A stretch of DNA of 54,158 nucleotides from JACRFW01 sp964531745 (lineage in GTDB: Bacteria > Patescibacteriota > Patescibacteriia > Magasanikbacterales > GWA2-37-8): positions 1-54,158 of the forward strand of contig CAZHFX010000002.1 in NCBI GenBank assembly GCA_964531745.1, written 5' to 3'. Positions within the stretch are counted from its first letter, which is position 1. Every line of letters starts with the position of its first letter. Positions 15,401 through 25,403 of this stretch are shown one piece after another. Made by a program: the position numbers and the translations under genes. The notes under the pieces are model-generated. The model was not told where the DNA came from and made no database searches. It worked only from the letters and a program-made list of their open reading frames with translations.

Positions 15401-18400
15401 GGATTATCTTTGGGCGCCGGTGAATAACAATTCGGTGAGCGTGCCGGCCAGCCGGGAGGGCCAGGTAGTGATCGCTTCAAAGAACAGCAATGGCGAGGCC
15501 ACGGTGCGCGCCAGCGCCAGTATTATTGATAACAATTTCACCAGCGCGACCGGTATTGTCGGCAGTGGCACCGCGCATGTGGTGGTGTTCCTTTGTGAAA
15601 ATCCGTGGCCGCCGAAAGATATTTACACCGAGAAAGCTGTGCCGGCGGGGTTGAATATGTTGGGCGTTTATCCCCATTCGGTCGGGTTAATTATGGAAGT
15701 GGTTTTTTCCGGGAGTTACGCGTATGTTACCCGTCTAGATTATGGCGGTAAACCAGGAAGTTTTGAAATTATCAACTTTGCCGACCCGGCGCGTCCGGTT
15801 CTGGCATCTTCAATTACTATAATAGGTTCGCCGTCCGGAGTGACCGTGGCCGGCGATTATGCCTATGTAACTTATTCAAAATATGGTGGAGGAAGTTTCT
15901 TAAAAATTTTTAGTATCCGCGATCCGGCTCGCCCGGTGGAGGTGTCTGAATATCCATATCCATTGGGTTACACACCGGTTTGGCCGGGTGCGGTGGCTAT
16001 TTCAGGCGGCTATGCCTATATATTTACTAATGGTCCTGTCGTTAATAATGCACGAAAGGGTCTGCTCTTAATAATTGATGTGCGTGACCCGTCTCGGCCA
16101 ATTGAAGCGGGGAATATTTTCTTGTCTGATTTAGCCCTCGCGCTTAATTCTGGCGCGCTGAGCGGTCGTTACGTTTATACGCCGGCAAATGTTTTAATAG
16201 GTGGACGTGAGACCGGATTTCTGAAGATTTTTGATCTTGAAGATCCGACTAGCCCGCAGGAGAAGCCTCATTATAAGCTGGCTAATCCGGCGCAAAGCGT
16301 CCCGAATGTTGTTGTCGCGGGGAACTACATTTACATTAGCGATCACTCTCCGGACAATACGAAATTCAATATTGAAATCATAGATATTAGCGACCCGCTT
16401 GATCCAATTTTAGTCAGCTCCATTCCCGTTGGCGGGGCGGTTAAGGGTATAGCTGTTTCCGGGGATTTGCTTTATGAGATTGATCAGGCCACGGCACCGA
16501 GCGGCCAGCCCGCCCTTCCTAATATTTTCCGTATTTTTAATATTCAAAATCCGGCCAGCCCCAGAAAAGTGGAAGAAAGAACGTTGTTTGATCCGCCGTC
16601 CGGCCACGGAGTATTTACATCCGGCGGCTATGTGTTTTTGGCCACTAATAATGCGGCGCTTTATAATGTGCGGGGTTTAGGAAGCGATTTAGAAATTTTT
16701 ACCCGGCAAGCCGCCGGCACAGTAAAATCCGGGCCGTTTACCATATTCCCGTATGAGGACGCTTCCGGCAACAACGATGCCTTTGATTTTTCTGCTGGAG
16801 CTTTTTCTAACACGGCGATTCCGCCGAGCGCCGTTCGCGCGCCGGGAGTAGGCGATGGCTATTACAATTTCAGCACCTACTACTGCGCCGACAGCGGCGG
16901 TCCAGGCATTTTTGATGACCTGCCCTATTTGCGTCCGGCCGTGCAAACGACAGATGCCGATTTATCGCTGGATCGCTACCTGCTATTGAAACGTTTCATT
17001 TTCACCGCCAAGAGCAACAGCGACGCTATCGGCATTCAGGTATTTAGCAACCCGCGCCATCTCACCCCCGAAGAGTGGTATGCGGAAGACAAGCGGAGCG
17101 GCGGGCAGGGGTTCCAGGGTGCGGTGCAAACTACCAAAGTNNNNNNNNNNTGGCTATGCCGCCGCGAGCAACGGGAATAATATGTATATTGGCGCTCTGA
17201 ATTATTCAACTTCCACCAAGAGTTTGTATGATCTGATTTATCTGTTGAGTGTTAACAGCAATGCCCAGAGCGAGACGCGCCAGGTATTTGACGTCATGGT
17301 CAAAAATTTTCATTTAACGACCAACCTGACCGGGAATGACGGCTATTGCGGCGCGACGATGGATACTCCCGACTATAATGTTCCGTGCCGCTCTGATCTT
17401 GATTGCCCATCCGGCCGGGTGTGCGCGGTTCAGGTGGAAAAAATGCGCCGCGACTATCAGCGCATACGCGATTTGCGGACAATTGAGGCCAGTTTAGAGA
17501 GCTACGCGGCCGATCATACGGGCGGTGCGGTTGGAGTGAAAAAATATCCGGATCTGAAAGAAGGCACCTATCTTGAGGGGCAGACATTAAGCGCCTGGTC
17601 GTCTTGGTCGGTCTTGGGGCAGGCGGTCGGCCAATCCTTGCCGCTTGATCCGATTAACCAGCTGGGGAAAGCCGGCACCTGCACGCCAAGCTCCACTCCC
17701 CCAGACACAACAGACATTCTGTGCGCCCGCGGCCAGTGTAATATTTTTTGCACAACCGACGCTCAGTGCGGCTCGGGTAAATGCGCCCTGCATGACTCCG
17801 CCACCGGCTGGAGCGTGGCGGATCGGCGGTTTAGTTTTGCCTGCGCCACTTCATCATACGCGTATCGTTATATCAATTCCTCTTCCACTGGGTATGCCCT
17901 CCGTTCCAACATTGAAGATATCGGGGTGCCGGTAAATAATCTGGATGGTTTTTTGAGCGGATTTAATTTTTCAGATTTAAGCCGTTATAACGGACTTGGG
18001 TTTAACGGCGGAGGAACCGGTATTTGTAATAAAGACCAGGAAGTCGCCACCATCAACAAAGGGGTGTGCGGCGATCGGCAGGTGAATGTCGCCAATGGCG
18101 AACAGTGCGATCCGCCCGGCGGACAAAGATTCAGCTCCTGCATCAATAACCAGATAACTGTGGAGGCGTGCAGTGATAAATGCCAGTGGATTCCTGCGAG
18201 CCCTTCCGCCGTTTCTTGCGCTTCTTTAAGCAAATGCGGCAATGGCCGGGTGGAAGCGGGGGAGACCTGCGATGACGGCGCGTTGAAGGGGAAATATAAC
18301 CACTGTAATGATACTTGTACGGGTAAGGTGGCGGCTTACAATCCGGGTAATCCTTCGGCTTCGCCCGGATATTGCGGCGATGGCCAAAAGAACCCGGTAT

Positions 18401-20757
18401 TTGAGCTGTGCGACAACGCCACTGACCAGCCGATCTATGCTACTAGTACAACCGATAAAACGACATCATGCAGTTCCGACTGCCAATCATACGGTACTTA
18501 TTGCGGCGACGGCGCGGTGCAGATATTGAATGGCGAGGAGTGCGACCCGGCGGCCAGCGATTTTACCTGCACCAACGCGGCCGGGAGAAAAGGCGTCTTT
18601 GCCTGTTCCAGCGACTGCAAGAAGCAGGGCGGGCAGGCGTCCGTCGCCGGAGCCGCCTGGTGGTGGAGATTTGACGAACTTCAAGGGAGCGCAGTAGCCG
18701 ATGCCATGGGTAACCACCCTGGGGTGTGTGTTGGAAATTGTCCCGTTGTTTCTTCAACCGGTAAATTCGGCAAAGCTTATAAATTCAGTTCTAACAGCAT
18801 TGTGGGGGCGAACTATACTGACACCAGCGCCACATCCTCATTCTCTTTTGGATTTTGGATTAAATGGTCAACCCTTCCACCCGCAAGTACAGTTATTTGG
18901 CAAAGCGTTATTGGCAATACGACATTTAACTTTGAACTTACCAATAACGCCCAAAATTTGGCCAAACCAAAGATTACGGTTAAGAAAAATAACACAAAAA
19001 TAGCTGAGTTTATCAAGACTTTTTCCGTATGGCTCAACCAATGGAGTAATGTTTTTGTAACGTACGATGGGCATAATTTATGGTTTTATATTGATGGGAA
19101 GTTATATCAAAGTGATAGTGTCCAAAATGCTAATTTTGTTAGGCAAAATTTACAAATTACAGGAGCAGAAAACAAGACCATCCGCATCGGTAATTTTGAC
19201 GGGTTGATTGATGAGGCAGTTTTTTATAATCGGGCGCTTACCGGAGACGAGGTTAAAAATTGGGGCATTGACTGGTGCGCCGCGGCTCCGGTGGTTTTGC
19301 CTCCGCCGCCAGTTGGCTCCTGCGGCAACACTGTGGTTGACCCGGCGGAAGCCTGCGATAACGGCCCGGCCAATAATGGCCTTGTTTGCGCTCCGAGCTA
19401 CGGCCGCGCCTGCTCGTATTGTTCCGCCGACTGTAAAAATAAAATAGATGTCCAGCCCACCGAGTATTGCGGTGACGGCATTATTGAAGCCTCCGAGGCG
19501 TGCGATACCGATGCCGCGGGCGTGGTCTACGCTAAATCCACCACCACTCCGGCCACCACTATATTAGTAAAATCTGCAGCGAACAATGGCTACCAGGTGT
19601 TGGCTTGCGCCAGTGAACCCATTGAAACAAATGTATTTAAGAAAGGAACTAAAGTTTGCGCCAACAATTGCACAGCGATCTTAACGAAAGAAACTAATCA
19701 AGCCAGTTGTGTTAGGTGCGGTATAGACGCGGATAAAGGGGTAATCGTTAAGGGTAATATGCTTAATGTGTTGGAGGCGGCCAACCCGGCGACGTCCAAT
19801 AATCCTCTGTATGCGAGACAGACAGCAAACGACGGTGGTGTGATAAGCGGTAGAATTTTACTGTCCGGTTTTGTTCCTGTTAATTACAACAATGCTTTTG
19901 CCTTTGTTTTACAGGATCCTCTAAACGCTTCTAGTCGTTATAAACCATCTTCAGCGTATACGTTGCAAGATTCTTCTCACAGTACTAGCGTGCCGCTCGC
20001 GACCGACAGCCTTTGTTATGCCGGCGATAACGGGGGAAATTATAGGCTGTCAGTAAATGGCAGTGATCCATTCTTGTTCCCAATTAAGAAAGCGCCGGAA
20101 CCTTGGCAGTATGATTTTGTATTGTCACCGATTATCAGCACGATCGGGCTGAAAGATATTAGTAAGAGTGTTCCACCGGCGCTGTTGGACAGAAGCCAAC
20201 GTCCCAATGATATACGCATTGTGGTAAGCTGGGTGGGTGAAAATGCGTTTGCGAGCGGTTTTGCAAAGCCGGTCGCCGGCAGTCCGACTATTGAATCTTT
20301 GGGTTTCAGCCAACCTCCCGTCACTGGTTTTGATTATTTCACCAAGCCTGATACAGATCTTTGGAAAATTTGGTCGCATGGCCGCGGACAAACACCAGGT
20401 TTGCTCTCGGAAGAATCTTATACTGTTAACACTGCTGACATGCAGAACGATACCTATGTATTTTATGTGCGCACCGAAGACGGAAGCGCCATCAAGAATA
20501 TCGGCCGGACAGCAAAATTGCGGGTGGATGTTTACTTGCCGAAAACGCCAGCACGCGTGCCGGATTATGCCACTTTCACCCGGCCGGACAAAAGTTTTCA
20601 ATTTTCTCTAGCTGATGTTTCATCGGATAATCCTGGAGCATCGTACTGGGAGGTTTTGAAGATACAGAAAACTCCGTCTGACGTTATCAACCGCATTGAG
20701 AACGTGACGGTTCCGCTTGATAATGGTAGAATAGTGACGGGCGTAGCTCAATTTTAA
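9438..20757 (+). CDS. Giant pilin-anchored multidomain surface protein (gap inside)
   Basis: About 3,770 aa; GTG start 4 bases after the previous stop. Order: signal peptide (1-32); two membrane spans with LYGGFLYMTSGGNEEKVSEAKK between them (T4SS-pilin segment, ~60-135); a run of 12 Gly (145-156); Ig-like domains (~165-380); a Cys-rich segment (~390-435); four IPT/TIG domains (from ~440, 557, 652, 758); Big_5-like domains (~920-1340); CGNG...GEDCD Cys-rich repeats (~1433-1655); a further Ig-like domain (~1775); LVIVD-type beta-propeller repeats such as GSYAYVTRLDYGG (~2087-2400). After the gap: more CGDG..GEECD repeats, a laminin-G/ConA-like domain (18652-19270) and terminal beta domains. 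Ten N at 17141-17150 break the frame; the true gap length must be a multiple of 3. Role inferred: very long cell-surface adhesin or attachment fibre. Confidence 0.85.
17141..17150. other. Assembly gap (10 N)
   Basis: Ten N in the giant surface gene. Reading frames on the two sides differ if the gap is counted as 10; both sides are open and continue the same kind of protein, so the run is a placeholder. Confidence 0.98.
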
Positions 20758-20758
20758 T

Positions 20759-21148
20759 ATGAAGAAGCTTGTCATTTTTATTATTGTTGGTTTCGTAGTG
20801 GCCGCGGGAGCGTTTTGGGCGTATCGGCGTTCGCGACCGCCGGTTCCGGCTGAAGTAACGGTTGATCAATCTGGTGGTGAAGGCGCTGATAAGGCCTTGA
20901 GCGAAGTTTTTAAAAAAATAAGCGAAACCGATAAAGATTTGGACGGCCTGACAGACGCGGAGGAGAAAAAGTATGGCACCGACCCGGCCAAAGCCGACAC
21001 CGATGGCGACGGAATTTTAGATAAAGATGAGATTGCCATTTATCGTTCCAACCCGCTAAAAGCCGATACCGATGGTGATGGAGTTAAGGACGGCGCGGAA
21101 GTGCGGCGCGGTTTGAACCCCAATGGCGCGGGCAAACTTTCTTTATAA
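20759..21148 (+). CDS. Membrane-anchored TSP3-repeat (calcium-binding) protein
   Basis: 129 aa. One membrane span at residues 4-23 (VIFIIVGFVVAAGAFWAYRR), then an outside part with thrombospondin type 3 repeats: DKDLDGLTDAEEKKYGTDP, DTDGDGILDKDEI, DTDGDGVKDGAEV. The regular Asp pattern is that of calcium-binding TSP3/EF-hand-like loops. It starts 1 base after the giant gene's stop and is the first of three proteins with the same plan, so the cluster looks like one transcript with the surface proteins. It may act as a calcium-stiffened spacer or a partner of the giant protein; this is inferred. Confidence 0.8.
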   Translation: MKKLVIFIIVGFVVAAGAFWAYRRSRPPVPAEVTVDQSGGEGADKALSEVFKKISETDKDLDGLTDAEEKKYGTDPAKADTDGDGILDKDEIAIYRSNPLKADTDGDGVKDGAEVRRGLNPNGAGKLSL

Positions 21149-21198
21149 AGAAATTTATATTTTTATCGCGCGGATAATTTTTCGCGCCTGATAGTTAT

Positions 21199-21993
21199 AT
21201 GTTTGAGGACCAACCAAAAAGCGCCGGCGGGCCGCCGGCAAATTTGCCCACGGAACCGGTGGATATGTTCGCCGGAGTGGAGGAAAGCGCGGAGGTGGCG
21301 CCGCCAAAAATGCCCGATGCTTTGTCGTCCGGGCTTTTGAAACGAAAAAGTGCCGAAATACCAAAACCAGCGGCTGTTGCGCCTCTGCCATCCGTTGGAG
21401 AAGAGGCCACAGCGGTGCCGGCAACGTCATTTTCAGCCACTGCCCAGCCGATATTAGGCAAAATATTATTAGTGATTTTGATTTTAGCGGCGCTCGGCGG
21501 CATCGGCTGGGGCGGCTGGTGGCTCTACGCCAATTACATAGCTAAAAAAGCACCGATCGTTCCGGCGATCACCGAAACACCGGCGCCGATTGTCCGGCCT
21601 CCGCCTCCGGCGGCGGCAACTCCCGCGGCGCCAGCCCCCGCGGCACCGCCAGCCAGCGATCAGCCGCTGGTTTCCGAGACCCCGACTTCTACTATTATGA
21701 CGAAGATAAAAAATGACGCTATTTTATTTGGCGAACCGGTGGACAGTGACAAGGACGGTCTTGACGATGTGCGAGAAAAAGAAATCGGCGCCGACCAGAA
21801 CAACCCGGATACCGATGGCGACGGTTTGAACGACGGCGACGAGGTTTTGGCGTGGAAAACCAATCCGCTCAACTCGGATACCGATGGCGACAGCTATCTT
21901 GATGGCGCGGAGGTAAAGAATGGTTACAACCCGTTAGGGCGGGGCCGGCTTTTGTTGAGTCCCACTTCCACCGTCCCGGCCGGGACTCCATAA
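21199..21993 (+). CDS. Single-span TSP3-repeat protein
   Basis: 264 aa. The cytoplasmic part (1-90) is Pro/Ala-rich; a membrane span lies at ~92-115 (ILLVILILAALGGIGWGGWWLYANY); then a long Pro/Ala linker (~120-160) and TSP3 repeats near the C-terminus (DSDKDGLDDVREKEIG, DTDGDGLNDGDEV, DTDGDSYLDGAEV). The C-terminus carries a short Pro/Thr tail. It is a larger paralogue of the protein at 20759 and lies 50 bases after it. Function not known; the plan suggests a cell-wall-spanning anchor that needs Ca2+. Confidence 0.8.
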   Translation: MFEDQPKSAGGPPANLPTEPVDMFAGVEESAEVAPPKMPDALSSGLLKRKSAEIPKPAAVAPLPSVGEEATAVPATSFSATAQPILGKILLVILILAALGGIGWGGWWLYANYIAKKAPIVPAITETPAPIVRPPPPAAATPAAPAPAAPPASDQPLVSETPTSTIMTKIKNDAILFGEPVDSDKDGLDDVREKEIGADQNNPDTDGDGLNDGDEVLAWKTNPLNSDTDGDSYLDGAEVKNGYNPLGRGRLLLSPTSTVPAGTP

Positions 21994-22005
21994 TTTTTGT
22001 AAAAT

Positions 22006-23145
22006 ATGTTTGGTTTGGGCACGAAAAAAAATATCGAAGAAAAACCGCCAAGCGCCGTTCCTATTTCGGCGATGCCGGCGGAATTTTATGGCGGCGCCAA
22101 CCCGGTGGTGACATTTAAGACGGTGGCGAAAGAAGTGTCGTCCGGCGGTTTGACGGCCGGTGAGAAAAAAGCGCTTGATCGGGCTACCGCGCCGGGTAGC
22201 GGCCAGCCGTTTCATCCGGCGAATCTTTTCACCAGCCGCCGTTTTATTGTCATTGCCGGCGTTGTTTTGCTGGCGCTTTTCGTCGGTGGCGCCAGTTGGT
22301 ATTACCTCCGTCAGGCTAATTTGCCGACACCGGCTCCCGCGGCTCCACCAGTTGTCCCCGTCGCTCCAGTGGTAGAGGAACAGCCGATTGTCGCCACGAC
22401 TACTGTTGAAACGACGGCTCCGCCGTTAGCGGAGGAAACCCCGACCACTACTCCCGCCGTCGCCAGCGGTCTGATGGAGTTCCCATCTTTAATATTGGGT
22501 AGCGCGCCGGATTCCGATCGCGATGGCTTATCTGGTCCGGAAGAAGAATTATTCAAAACCGACCCCCAAAATTCCGACACCGATGGCGATGTTTATTTTG
22601 ATGGGAGCGAGGTTTACCATTTGTATAACCCGGTTGGCAAAGAGCCGCAAAAATTGATTGACTCTGGTCTGGTTAAAGAATTTGTTAATCCGGTTTTTAA
22701 TTATCGGCTCTATTATCCGTCTTCATGGGCGGTTGGGAATGTTGATGAGAATTATCGCGATATGCTTTTCAGTGCCCTGACCGGCGAGAATATTGAAGTG
22801 AAAGTATCCGGTATTGAGCCCGGCCAGACGATGGCCGATTGGTTTAATGTTTTTGCGCCTACTGAAAATATAAATACTCTGGCCAATTACGCGTCGGTGT
22901 TTAAGGAAACAGGTTTGCGCCGTCCCGATGGTTTGGTTTTTTATTTCACTCGTCCGAATCAAATTATAACGGCGGCGTATCACCCGGCGGTCGGCGAAAA
23001 CATTGCGAATTACCGTTCGGTTATCGCTATGATGGCCCAGAGCTTCCGCTATCCTGGCAACGGCTTTGCTTTACCGCCTCCCTCGCCGGCAGTGGTGTTT
23101 GATGTCGCCAGCACTCCCGCGACCTCAACTCAGCCGACGCTCTGA
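22006..23145 (+). CDS. Single-span TSP3-repeat protein with PsbP-like C-terminal domain
   Basis: 379 aa. Cytoplasmic N-terminus (1-80), membrane span ~82-103 (FIVIAGVVLLALFVGGASWYYL), Pro/Thr linker (~105-150), TSP3 loops DSDRDGLSGPEEELF and DTDGDVYFDGSEV (~165-200), then a ~130-aa domain starting FNYRLYYPSSWAV with the look of PsbP/lipoprotein-type folds (strand FNYRLYYPSSW, later FYFTRPNQIITAAYHPAVGEN). Third member of the TSP3 set. It ends 8 bases before ybeY. Function unknown; the extra domain may bind a partner outside the membrane. Confidence 0.78.
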   Translation: MFGLGTKKNIEEKPPSAVPISAMPAEFYGGANPVVTFKTVAKEVSSGGLTAGEKKALDRATAPGSGQPFHPANLFTSRRFIVIAGVVLLALFVGGASWYYLRQANLPTPAPAAPPVVPVAPVVEEQPIVATTTVETTAPPLAEETPTTTPAVASGLMEFPSLILGSAPDSDRDGLSGPEEELFKTDPQNSDTDGDVYFDGSEVYHLYNPVGKEPQKLIDSGLVKEFVNPVFNYRLYYPSSWAVGNVDENYRDMLFSALTGENIEVKVSGIEPGQTMADWFNVFAPTENINTLANYASVFKETGLRRPDGLVFYFTRPNQIITAAYHPAVGENIANYRSVIAMMAQSFRYPGNGFALPPPSPAVVFDVASTPATSTQPTL

Positions 23146-23152
23146 CCGAGGT

Positions 23153-23596
23153 ATGCTGACGATTTTTTATCGGTCCACTGTTGTTTGTCCAATATCCAGA
23201 AGAGAAGTGGAAAGAATAGCCAGTTTAGCGGCTCGGCAGGAGAAAAAAATAAAAGGTCAAATTGATATCACCGTGATGGGGGACGCGGCGATTAGGAGTT
23301 TGAATAAACGTTATCGCGGGAAAAACCAAACTACCGACGTGCTCTCATTCGCGTGGGGCGAGGATCAAACCATGCCCAGCGCGTATTTGGGGCAAGTCTA
23401 TCTGTCATATCCGCAGATCAGGCGGCAAGCGCGCGCGTTTCAAGCGTCGGTCAAGGAAGAATTCGCGCGCATGCTGGTTCACGGTTTGTTGCATATAGCG
23501 GGGCATGACCATGTCCGGTCGCGGGAAGCCAAGCGCATGTTTTCCCTGCAGGAAAAAATTATCGCGCCAGCGCGATTATCTGTAAAGCGATTTTAG
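23153..23596 (+). CDS. ybeY: Endoribonuclease YbeY (16S 3'-end maturation)
   Basis: 147 aa zinc protein needed for 16S rRNA 3' maturation and ribosome quality control. HGLLHIAGHDH gives the three zinc ligands His110, His114 and His120 (H-x3-H-x5-H). The upstream motif RYRGKNQTTDVLSFAWGE is the family's conserved N..T.DVLSF segment. The start at 23153 follows the stop of the TSP3 gene and has CCGAGG 4 bases before it; a longer frame open to 23066 would overlap the upstream gene and adds nothing conserved. dgkA follows after 8 bases, the usual ybeY-dgkA order. Confidence 0.95.
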   Translation: MLTIFYRSTVVCPISRREVERIASLAARQEKKIKGQIDITVMGDAAIRSLNKRYRGKNQTTDVLSFAWGEDQTMPSAYLGQVYLSYPQIRRQARAFQASVKEEFARMLVHGLLHIAGHDHVRSREAKRMFSLQEKIIAPARLSVKRF

Positions 23597-23604
23597 CAAA
23601 CTTT

Positions 23605-23973
23605 ATGTTGTCATTACGCCGTTTGGCGCAAAGCTTCAAGGATGCCATTCGCGGTTTAGCCCAAGTGTTCCGGACGGAGCAGAATTTTCGTCTGCAAGTT
23701 ATGGGCGCGGCGCTGGTTTTGGCGGCGATGGCGTATTTTCCTCTGCGCCAGTGGGAAATGGTTGTCATTTTTCTTCTTATCGTGATGGTTTTAACGATGG
23801 AGATTCTGAACACGGCCTTGGAGCGCTTTACCGATTTGCTCAAGCCGCGATTGCATCACTACGTTGGCGCGATTAAAGATACTATGGCCGCCGCCGTGCT
23901 CGTTACGTCGCTCGGCGCGTTCATTATCGGGGTGATCATTATGAGTCCGTACTTTATCAGTTTAGCCAGATAG
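23605..23973 (+). CDS. dgkA: Diacylglycerol/undecaprenol kinase
   Basis: 122 aa integral membrane kinase of the DgkA family. Three membrane segments (~28-46, ~50-72, ~92-118) and the signature MEILNTALERFTDLL (residues ~73-87) that binds ATP and metal. The soluble N-terminus FKDAIRGLAQVFRTEQNFRLQ is the surface helix found in this family. In bacteria without much phospholipid turnover the substrate is often undecaprenol, which would feed cell-wall and glycan carriers; this fits the envelope genes nearby. Sits between ybeY and ftsA. Confidence 0.93.
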   Translation: MLSLRRLAQSFKDAIRGLAQVFRTEQNFRLQVMGAALVLAAMAYFPLRQWEMVVIFLLIVMVLTMEILNTALERFTDLLKPRLHHYVGAIKDTMAAAVLVTSLGAFIIGVIIMSPYFISLAR

Positions 23974-23989
23974 TGTATACTGCCAGTGT

Positions 23990-25261
23990 ATGAAAAAAGA
24001 TTATTCCTCGCTGATCGCCGGTTTAGATATCGGGTCGTCCGCGATTCGGCTCGTAGTGGGCCAGCTCGCTTCTCCGGAAGAGGCGGAGAGCGAAGTTGAA
24101 CTGCAAATTTTGGGCGCGGCCGAAGCGCCGTCGGAAGGCGTGCAAAAGGGCATCATCACCAGCATTGAAGATGTTGTTTCTTCCATATCCGCTTGTTTGG
24201 AGACGGCGGAGCGCATGGTGGGGGCGCCCATTAACAGTTTGTGGGTGGGAATTTCCGGCCTTCACATTATTTCACAGAATAGCAAGGGAGTCGTGGCTGT
24301 TTCCAAAGCGGACAGCGAAATCAGCGAGGAAGATGTAACGCGGGCGATTGAGGCGGCGCGAGCTATCGCCACGCCGCTTAATTATGAAGTGTTGCATGTT
24401 TTGCCAAAGAATTTTGGCATTGACGGGCAGGGTACCGTTAAAGATCCGGTTGGCATGACCGGCATTCGCCTGGAGGTGGACGCGCAGATTATTCTCGGGT
24501 CGGCTTCGCAAATTAAAAATTTAACGAAAGCGGTTTATCGGACAGGGCAGGATATTGAAGATTTGGTTCTATCCATTCTCGCTACCGCCGAAGCGGTGGT
24601 AACGCCGCGGCAGAAGGAGATCGGCGTTTTAGTGGTGAATATCGGAGTGTCTACCACGAGTTTGGCGGTTTTTGAGGAAGGGGAAATTTTACATACGGCC
24701 ATTATCCCGCTCGGTTCCGAACATATTACCAAAGATATCGCGTTAGGGCTTCGCACGTCTATTGATATTGCCGAAGCGGTAAAGCTTGAGCACGGCGATT
24801 GCGCGCCGGGCTTGGTATCCAAACGCGAAGAGGTTGATCTTTATGAGCTCGGCGCGCCGGAACATGAAATTGTGAAAAAACAATATGTGAGTGAAATCAT
24901 TGAGGCGCGCGCGGAGGAGATTTTACAAAAAATTAATCAAGAGTTAACCCGGATAAAACGGAACGCTCTGCTTCCGGCCGGGGCGGTTTTGACCGGCGGC
25001 GGCGCCAAGCTAGCCGGTTTGGTGGAGCTGGCTAAAAAGCAATTGCGCCTTCCCGCCATTCTGGGCTATCCGCTCAATGTGGCGAGCGTTACTGACAAAG
25101 TAAATGATTTAGGCTTCGCCACCGCGGTTGGCTTGGTGAAGTGGGGAGGAGCCATGGAGCGGCGCGGCTATAGCGGACGGCGCGAAGAGAGAGGGCCGAT
25201 GAAAAAAATAAATCGCGCCGGCGGTCAGCTTAAAAAATGGTTCAAAACGCTTATACCTTAA
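23990..25261 (+). CDS. ftsA: Cell division protein FtsA
   Basis: 423 aa actin-like ATPase that ties FtsZ filaments to the membrane. Phosphate-1 loop AGLDIGSSAIRLVVG (residues ~10-24), SHS2 insert (~85-170), phosphate-2 region VVNIGVSTTSLAVFEEG (~210), and adenosine motif LTGGGAKLAGLVE (~337). The last 15 residues (INRAGGQLKKWFKTLIP) are the amphipathic membrane-targeting helix. TATACT (23976-23981) ends 8 bases before the ATG, so the transcript could be almost leaderless. ftsZ lies 142 bases downstream with its own promoter. Confidence 0.96.
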   Translation: MKKDYSSLIAGLDIGSSAIRLVVGQLASPEEAESEVELQILGAAEAPSEGVQKGIITSIEDVVSSISACLETAERMVGAPINSLWVGISGLHIISQNSKGVVAVSKADSEISEEDVTRAIEAARAIATPLNYEVLHVLPKNFGIDGQGTVKDPVGMTGIRLEVDAQIILGSASQIKNLTKAVYRTGQDIEDLVLSILATAEAVVTPRQKEIGVLVVNIGVSTTSLAVFEEGEILHTAIIPLGSEHITKDIALGLRTSIDIAEAVKLEHGDCAPGLVSKREEVDLYELGAPEHEIVKKQYVSEIIEARAEEILQKINQELTRIKRNALLPAGAVLTGGGAKLAGLVELAKKQLRLPAILGYPLNVASVTDKVNDLGFATAVGLVKWGGAMERRGYSGRREERGPMKKINRAGGQLKKWFKTLIP

Positions 25262-25295
25262 GCGTTTAGTTATACACATTCCTTAACAATCGCGC

Positions 25296-25325
25296 TTGAC
25301 AGGGTATTATCTTGAACGATACACT
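25296..25325 (+). promoter_or_regulatory. Promoter of ftsZ
   Basis: TTGACA at 25296-25301, 18 bases, TACACT at 25320-25325, in the ftsA-ftsZ gap. Confidence 0.65.
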
Positions 25326-25329
25326 ATCT

Positions 25330-25360
25330 AGCGAAGAGGCGTTTCTTCGCTTATTTTATT
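25330..25360 (+). terminator. Terminator-like hairpin in the ftsZ leader
   Basis: AGCGAAGA and TCTTCGCT make a perfect 8-bp stem around GGCGTT, followed by TATTTTATT. It lies after the ftsZ promoter and before the ftsZ start (25404), so it could end ftsA transcripts and also act as an attenuator for ftsZ. Confidence 0.55.
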
Positions 25361-25403
25361 ATCAGGGGTTTGAACACAAAAATTATTCATCAATTTCACA
25401 CTT

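Noticed and set aside
17080..17180. A separate gene starting at 17080 and a gene ending at 17180
   Set aside because: Both ends are made by counting the 10 N as real bases; the reading frames on either side are parts of one gene.
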